The notes beneath the pieces were generated by a model. It did not search any database. It saw nothing but the letters and a program-made list of their open reading frames with translations, and was not told the origin of the DNA. From positions 29,782,953-29,846,952 of the forward strand of contig OX439127.1 in assembly GCA_949318235.1 (NCBI GenBank): 64,000 bases of DNA. The letters run 5' to 3'. This DNA comes from Ecdyonurus torrentis (taxonomy: Eukaryota > Arthropoda > Insecta > Ephemeroptera > Heptageniidae). The stretch's first letter is position 1; each line of letters opens with the position of its first letter. Positions 59,237-64,000 of this stretch are shown piece after piece. The position numbers and the translations under genes are program-made.

Positions 59237-61574
59237 GACAACTATGGCACTGGCAAAAAAAAAAGTTCTCCGATCTGATGAAAATTATATCAGTGATAGA
59301 CATAAGAGATCTAAAAACATGCTGACATATTTTTGAAAATAACCGGTTATTATGGGAAATATGGCACTTTGAAAATTGCCCATTTTGCGTAAAATGACGA
59401 TTTAAGGGGTAACTTGGTACACGCCCTGCCTCTGATTCAATGACTGAAAATTAAAAATTCTTTTTGCATTAGACTTCATATGTTATGTAGTTAACGTAAA
59501 AATTTTGAAATTAAAATTTCCAAAAAAATGAATTTTTCAGAAATTTTTGAAAAAAAGTAGAAAAAATAAAAAAGTTGAAACTTGATACTCAAAATTTTCC
59601 CTTTTAAACCGGAAGATATTAATGTAACTTTGCAGTGAAGTACTCCTAATGTGTCCTAACTAAAAATATTATAATCGAAAAAAATCGCACAATCGATACT
59701 GCAAAATCGATGTCTCAAAAACCGAAAATCGTTAAAAATGGTCATTTTGTGCGTTAATTTTGCCCATGTTACCGATTAATTTTTGAAAATTTTATATCAG
59801 GTTCTGATAGCTTATTCTGCCTTATAAAAGCAAAAAATAAAAAATGTGTGTATTGAGCGGCATATGTCTAAAAACGCGCACCGCCTAAAGCACTAATTTA
59901 GAGGGGAGCGTGGCTGTTTTTTTCCATTCACACCACAGTGCTATGCAACCAAAATAATAATAAAAAAAATGAAAATTATCTTAAAACATCTTATTTTATA
60001 AAAAAAATATACAAAAAGTAATTTATTTGTCCGATATAACATAATAATGTTATTCTGTGTATATTTCATGGGTTATAATATGCTATGCATTTGATTTAAA
60101 CTATAATGATTATATTTTATTTATTTAAAAGCAACGTAAATCCCTCCTTTTTTAAAATATATATTAAGAAATCCTATAAAACACAAATGGATTATTATTC
60201 TTGTTTATTTAGCGTATAAAAAAAGTTTTTAATATCTTCAAATATATACCTTATATATTTTCTTATATATTCTGTATTGTAATTAAGTATAATATGTGCT
60301 TTTGTCTTATGAGAAATTAATATATATAAAAAATATCCATTTTAATAATTTATGTTTATAAAAAGATAGTGTAAATATTTTTTTTCCAACAATACAGAAA
60401 TAAAGAACATTTATGAGGTTAAAGAAAAATTAACCATATATGCATTTTATAGCTCGATATAATTTTTTTTTTTTTTTTAAATTTTCAATAAACGGCAATA
60501 GTTCTCACATAGATTTGTGTAAATAGTCAAAAATATAATTTTTCATTATTTTGATTGCATAGCGCTGTGGTGTGAATGGAAAAAAACAGCCACGCTCCCC
60601 TCTAAATTAGTGCTTTAGGCGGTGCGCGTTTTTAGACATATATATGCCGCTCAATACACACATTTTTTATTTTTTGCTTTTATTAGGCAGATAATGAGTT
60701 ATCAGAACCTGATATAGACCCCTTGCACATCCTTGCGCTTTGTCGCCATGTTTGTGGTGCCTAATGCATTGTCCAGCATAGGGGAAACTTCGTTTTTCCT
60801 AATTTTTCACAAAAAAAAATAGTTTATTTCAACTCAACAAATTTTTCTCATATCCTTCGAGCTTATTAGGAGCTAGAAATAAGGCTTTGATTGAGGTTTG
60901 AAGCTTCTTTTGCTATTAAAAAAATAAAAATGATGTTTTTCCTATGCCTGCCTATGTATTCCTTACCAACAAAATGGCGGCTCTTAAATATGAGTGCAAG
61001 CGGTTTATAAAATTTTCAAAAATTAATCGGTAACATGGGCAAAATTAACGCACAAAATGACCATTTTTAACGATTTTCGGTTTTTGAGTCATCGATTTTG
61101 CAGTATCGATTGTGCGATTTTTTTCGATTATAATATTTTTAGTTAGGACACTATTAGGAGTACTTCACTGCGAAGTTACATTAATATTTTCCGGTTTAAA
61201 AGGGGAAAATTTTGAGTATCAAGTTTCAACTTTTTTTATTTTTTCTACTTTTTTTCAAAAATTTCTGAAAAATTCATTTTTTTGGAAATTTTTAATTTCA
61301 AAATTTTTACGTTAACTACATAACATATGAAGTCTAATGCAAAAAGAATTTTTAATTTTCAGTCATTGAATCAGAGGCAGGACGTGTACCAAGTTACCCC
61401 TTAAATCGTCATGTTACGCAAAATGGGCAATATTCAAAGTGCCATATTTCCCATAATAACCTGTTATTTTCAAAAATATGTCAGCATGTTTCTTAGGTCT
61501 CTTATATGTCTATCACTGATATAATTTTCATCCAGATCGGAGAACTTTTTTTTTTGCCAGTGCCGGGGGTTGTC
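59237..61574. mobile_element. Large palindromic element with about 700-bp arms
   Basis: The left arm 59237-59945 (ACTATGGCACTGGC, TTCTCCGATCTGATGAAAAT, GGGGAGCGTGGCTG) pairs with the right arm 60557-61574 in inverted form. The centre 59946-60556 is AT-rich and unpaired. The right arm is longer because it holds a 289-bp insertion. No ORF longer than background is present. Confidence 0.9.
60717..61005. mobile_element. 289-bp MITE nested in the palindrome's right arm
   Basis: CCCCTTGCAC at the left and GTGCAAGCGG at the right are imperfect inverted ends, with TATA on both sides (60713-60716, 61006-61009). The left arm of the host palindrome preserves the empty site with one TATA near 59800. Confidence 0.8.
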
Positions 61575-61596
61575 CCATATGCTCGTGAAATCCCTC

Positions 61597-61599
<3 letters not shown>

Positions 61600-61667
<68 letters not shown>
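61600..61667. repeat. (AT)n microsatellite
   Basis: AT tract just right of the large palindrome. Confidence 0.95.
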
Positions 61668-61669
<2 letters not shown>

Positions 61670-61929
61670 TACGTTAAAAAAAACAATTAGAAAATAGTTG
61701 GTAGAGATTAGAACACGTTGAATTGAAAATTAATAAAACGCGAAAATTCTCTAATTTAAATAGTAAATTGGGACTAGGGATGCAAATCATTATAGCTTGC
61801 GCTAAATAAAAATAGACGTTAAAAGGGATGAGGGGTATAGAGTCAATGTAAAATACGATATACCTAACATCTCACGTCCTCACACTACATCAAAGGCACA
61901 ACATTATAAAACAGTATCAGACTTACTCT

Positions 61930-61985
61930 TGGCCTTAGACCGGTTTCGTCCTTTACCTAGGACTCATCAGTAGGCTCGGCAGAGA
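61930..61985 (-). ncRNA. Hammerhead ribozyme core (type I-like)
   Basis: On the minus strand CUGAUGA (61970-61964) is followed by a perfect 5-bp stem II (GUCCU 61963-61959 with AGGAC 61952-61948, loop AGGUAA), then GAAA (61947-61944). Stem III is minimal, ACC (61944-61942) with GGU (61941-61939), and the expected cleavage is after C at 61938. Stem I can form from GCCUA (61975-61971) with UAAGGC (61937-61932) around one bulged A. All core positions are intact. Very short stem III is typical of the dimer-active hammerheads of Penelope-like elements and animal retrozymes. Confidence 0.75.
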
Positions 61986-62059
61986 GCTCTGTACAGCTAG
62001 AGATGGCTCCACACCACATCTGCTAACTGACTGAGCTGAGGAAGCAAGTGGCAGCCGCG

Positions 62060-62100
62060 TTTTTATACGCGATGCCCCCGCAGCTGCTCGCGCTGATTGG
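62060..62100 (-). promoter_or_regulatory. CCAAT and TATA boxes upstream of the hammerhead
   Basis: On the minus strand CCAAT lies at 62100-62096 and TATAAAAA at 62067-62060, about 30 nt apart. Transcription starting near 62035 would place the ribozyme about 65 nt into the RNA. Confidence 0.45.
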
Positions 62101-62158
62101 TTGATGAACAATCGCGCGCGCAAACCCGGCTTGCTATTTAAAACCTCTCATCCTCACA

Positions 62159-62318
<160 letters not shown>

Positions 62319-62646
62319 CAAACACACGTTTATATAGAATTTTGCATCAATATGCACAATGGAGGTTACCGGCAAATAAGCGCGCTAGTTACAGATTGCG
62401 TAAAAAGTGCCCTCCTTATCTTTTATTTTCTTCATAACCTTTGTCAAGAACCATCATTGTATTTGTTGTCTTGTTGAGATAATAAGGGTCTATGCATTCA
62501 TGTTAAAGTCGACGCCATGTTCGATAACTCAATAACATGGGTGCATAGGGGAAAAAATCATTTTGCCATTTTGAAAATACTATGCAATATTTTTGAAAGA
62601 ATTGATGCTGTAAATATGTTGAATTAGTATCCCACAGTATATTATA

Positions 62647-62833
62647 CAGTAGTCCATCTCCTATAGCGGGAATGTCAGATCGAATGCGCGCCATATTTCC
62701 GACTGGGTGAAGTTGTCAGAACTACACGTAACATTACTTCAAATTACGGCTTCTAGTTCTGCCACCTTCACCCAGTCGGAATTATGGCGCGCATTCGATC
62801 TGACATTCCCGCTATAGGAGATGGACTATACTG
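62647..62833. mobile_element. TA-target palindromic MITE, 187 bp
   Basis: CAGTAGTCCATCTCCTATAG and the inverted CTATAGGAGATGGACTATAC lie at the ends with TA outside (62645-62646, 62834-62835). The arms are about 64 bp, including GACATTCCCGC, GCGCGCATTCGATC and CACCCAGTCGGAA inverted. Confidence 0.9.
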
Positions 62834-63211
62834 TACCATCTACTGTGTTAGTATCCCAAGTATGTGAGAAAAATATCAAATAACAAAAAATTAACCGATT
62901 TCCCAAAGAAAATGGGCTTAAATAAAGTTTGTCCTATGCTGAGCAATGTTATATGCACTACTCCAGTATGGCCTCCAAGCGCAATAAATATGACGTCATC
63001 CGCATACACCCTATATATATGATATAGCATGATAGCATGATATAGCATGATAGGGTCGGTTGCTATAAAAATCAACGTCGTATATGTGAGCACTTTAGGT
63101 TTTCAAATATATAAACAAGAAAAATATTAATAAAAAACATGAAAAAAAAATATAAATAATATAATAAAACAACCCAAAGAAATTTTGAGATAAATAAATA
63201 AAACACCTTAA

Positions 63212-63879
63212 GGTACTACTTTATAGGGTAGCGATGTTGTCGTAAAGTTAAATTTTATATCATTATTTAGCTTTATAATAAACCAAGGAACAATTTTCTA
63301 TACTCCAAAAAGTTTTGCTCAAATGTTTTCCGCAAATGAGCCTCAAAGTTGGTGGGTTTTTTTGGGTTACGTCCCTTTAGCATGCACAAGATACAAAACT
63401 TCAAGCTCAAAGTATGCAAAATTGAATTGATGAACTTCTCAATAAAAAATACTAGCGTGATCTACAGATACACTTGTAATGAATTTGAGATGTAAATCAA
63501 TTTTTACGAGATTTTTACGGAGGAAAAAAATATTGAAGATTTGCATATTCATAATTAACATGGGTCAATTTACGATAATTTTTTTCTCGGCAAAAAGTAC
63601 TTTCTAGAAAAATCTGAAAAATCATTTTTCATTAAAAGTCAACACGAAGAACAAGCTAGTATTTTTTTAACCACTGAAAAAAATTAAAAGTGGGGCAAAA
63701 TTGGGGCTCAAAATATAGACTTATTAGCATAGGGGGCGGGGCATTTTGTGGTAGTTTGACGCTCTGTGTGACGAGAGTTTTTAAGATAGAATTTTTTTGA
63801 TTTCATTTTTGGGTACAGCAGCCTAAACCTAGTTCAGAATAATAATAATACAAATACACTCCTACCCTAAAGTAGTACC
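63212..63879. mobile_element. MITE with GGTACTACTTTATAGGGTAG ends, 668 bp
   Basis: The left end GGTACTACTTTATAGGGTAG pairs with CTACCCTAAAGTAGTACC at the right. The interior is AT-rich, with no ORF. A partial relative is at 57413-57710. The remaining sequence to 64000 shows (AAT)n words and nothing else. Confidence 0.78.
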
Positions 63880-64000
63880 AGTAGTACACACCTGGTGACC
63901 CAGGTGACCGACTGGTATCTCGCAGACTATAGGACGGTTGCGAATAATAATAATAATATAAAGTAAAGAAGAAATACTACTTAAAAATTTAGCTATGTCA

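Overview
This is a eukaryotic nuclear genome window, AT-rich, intron-rich and saturated with (AT)n microsatellites and mobile elements. A 200-N assembly gap lies at 59037-59236. The reconstructed eIF3a protein resembles the insect form closely, including its [15 protein letters not shown] start and the FIEVGKPxRALDTL and ISQVY blocks. I therefore infer an arthropod; a crustacean such as an isopod or amphipod is only a guess.

Genes. (1) Two clarin-family four-transmembrane genes lie in tandem on the + strand. The first shows only its last two exons (881-1016, 2479-2617). The second is complete in four exons (4939-15585, 227 aa). (2) eIF3a, the scaffold subunit of translation initiation factor 3, is complete on the - strand from 46056 to 21151. 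I could join 20 exons in frame (1103 aa), including a 12-nt microexon. (3) An RBM48-like RRM gene, a minor-spliceosome factor in other animals, starts at 49374 on the + strand, head to head with eIF3a. Five coding exons are visible; the 3' end is not found in the window.

Mobile elements fill the introns and flanks. Intron 1 of eIF3a holds a non-LTR retrotransposon whose first ORF carries a TARG1/OARD1-like macro domain upstream of the endonuclease and reverse transcriptase. An inverted second copy interrupts it, and two small DNA elements are inserted in it. A 5'-truncated copy lies in intron 18. A different LINE fragment is in intron 3. Small non-autonomous DNA elements are abundant: hAT-like elements with 8-bp target duplications, TTAA- and TA-target MITEs, near-perfect palindromes of 0.1-2.3 kb, and foldback elements built from repeated GC-rich words. 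Several are dated or validated by empty sites within the same window.

The last 9 kb (55-64 kb) has no recognisable exon. It consists of nested palindromic elements, the gap, and a 275-bp unit at 61867-62161. On the - strand that unit contains a CCAAT box, a TATA box and a hammerhead ribozyme core, which suggests a Penelope-like element LTR or an animal retrozyme.

The strongest candidates for something little described are the macro-domain retrotransposon, the hammerhead-bearing unit, and the foldback family whose repeated word differs between copies but is nearly uniform within each copy.
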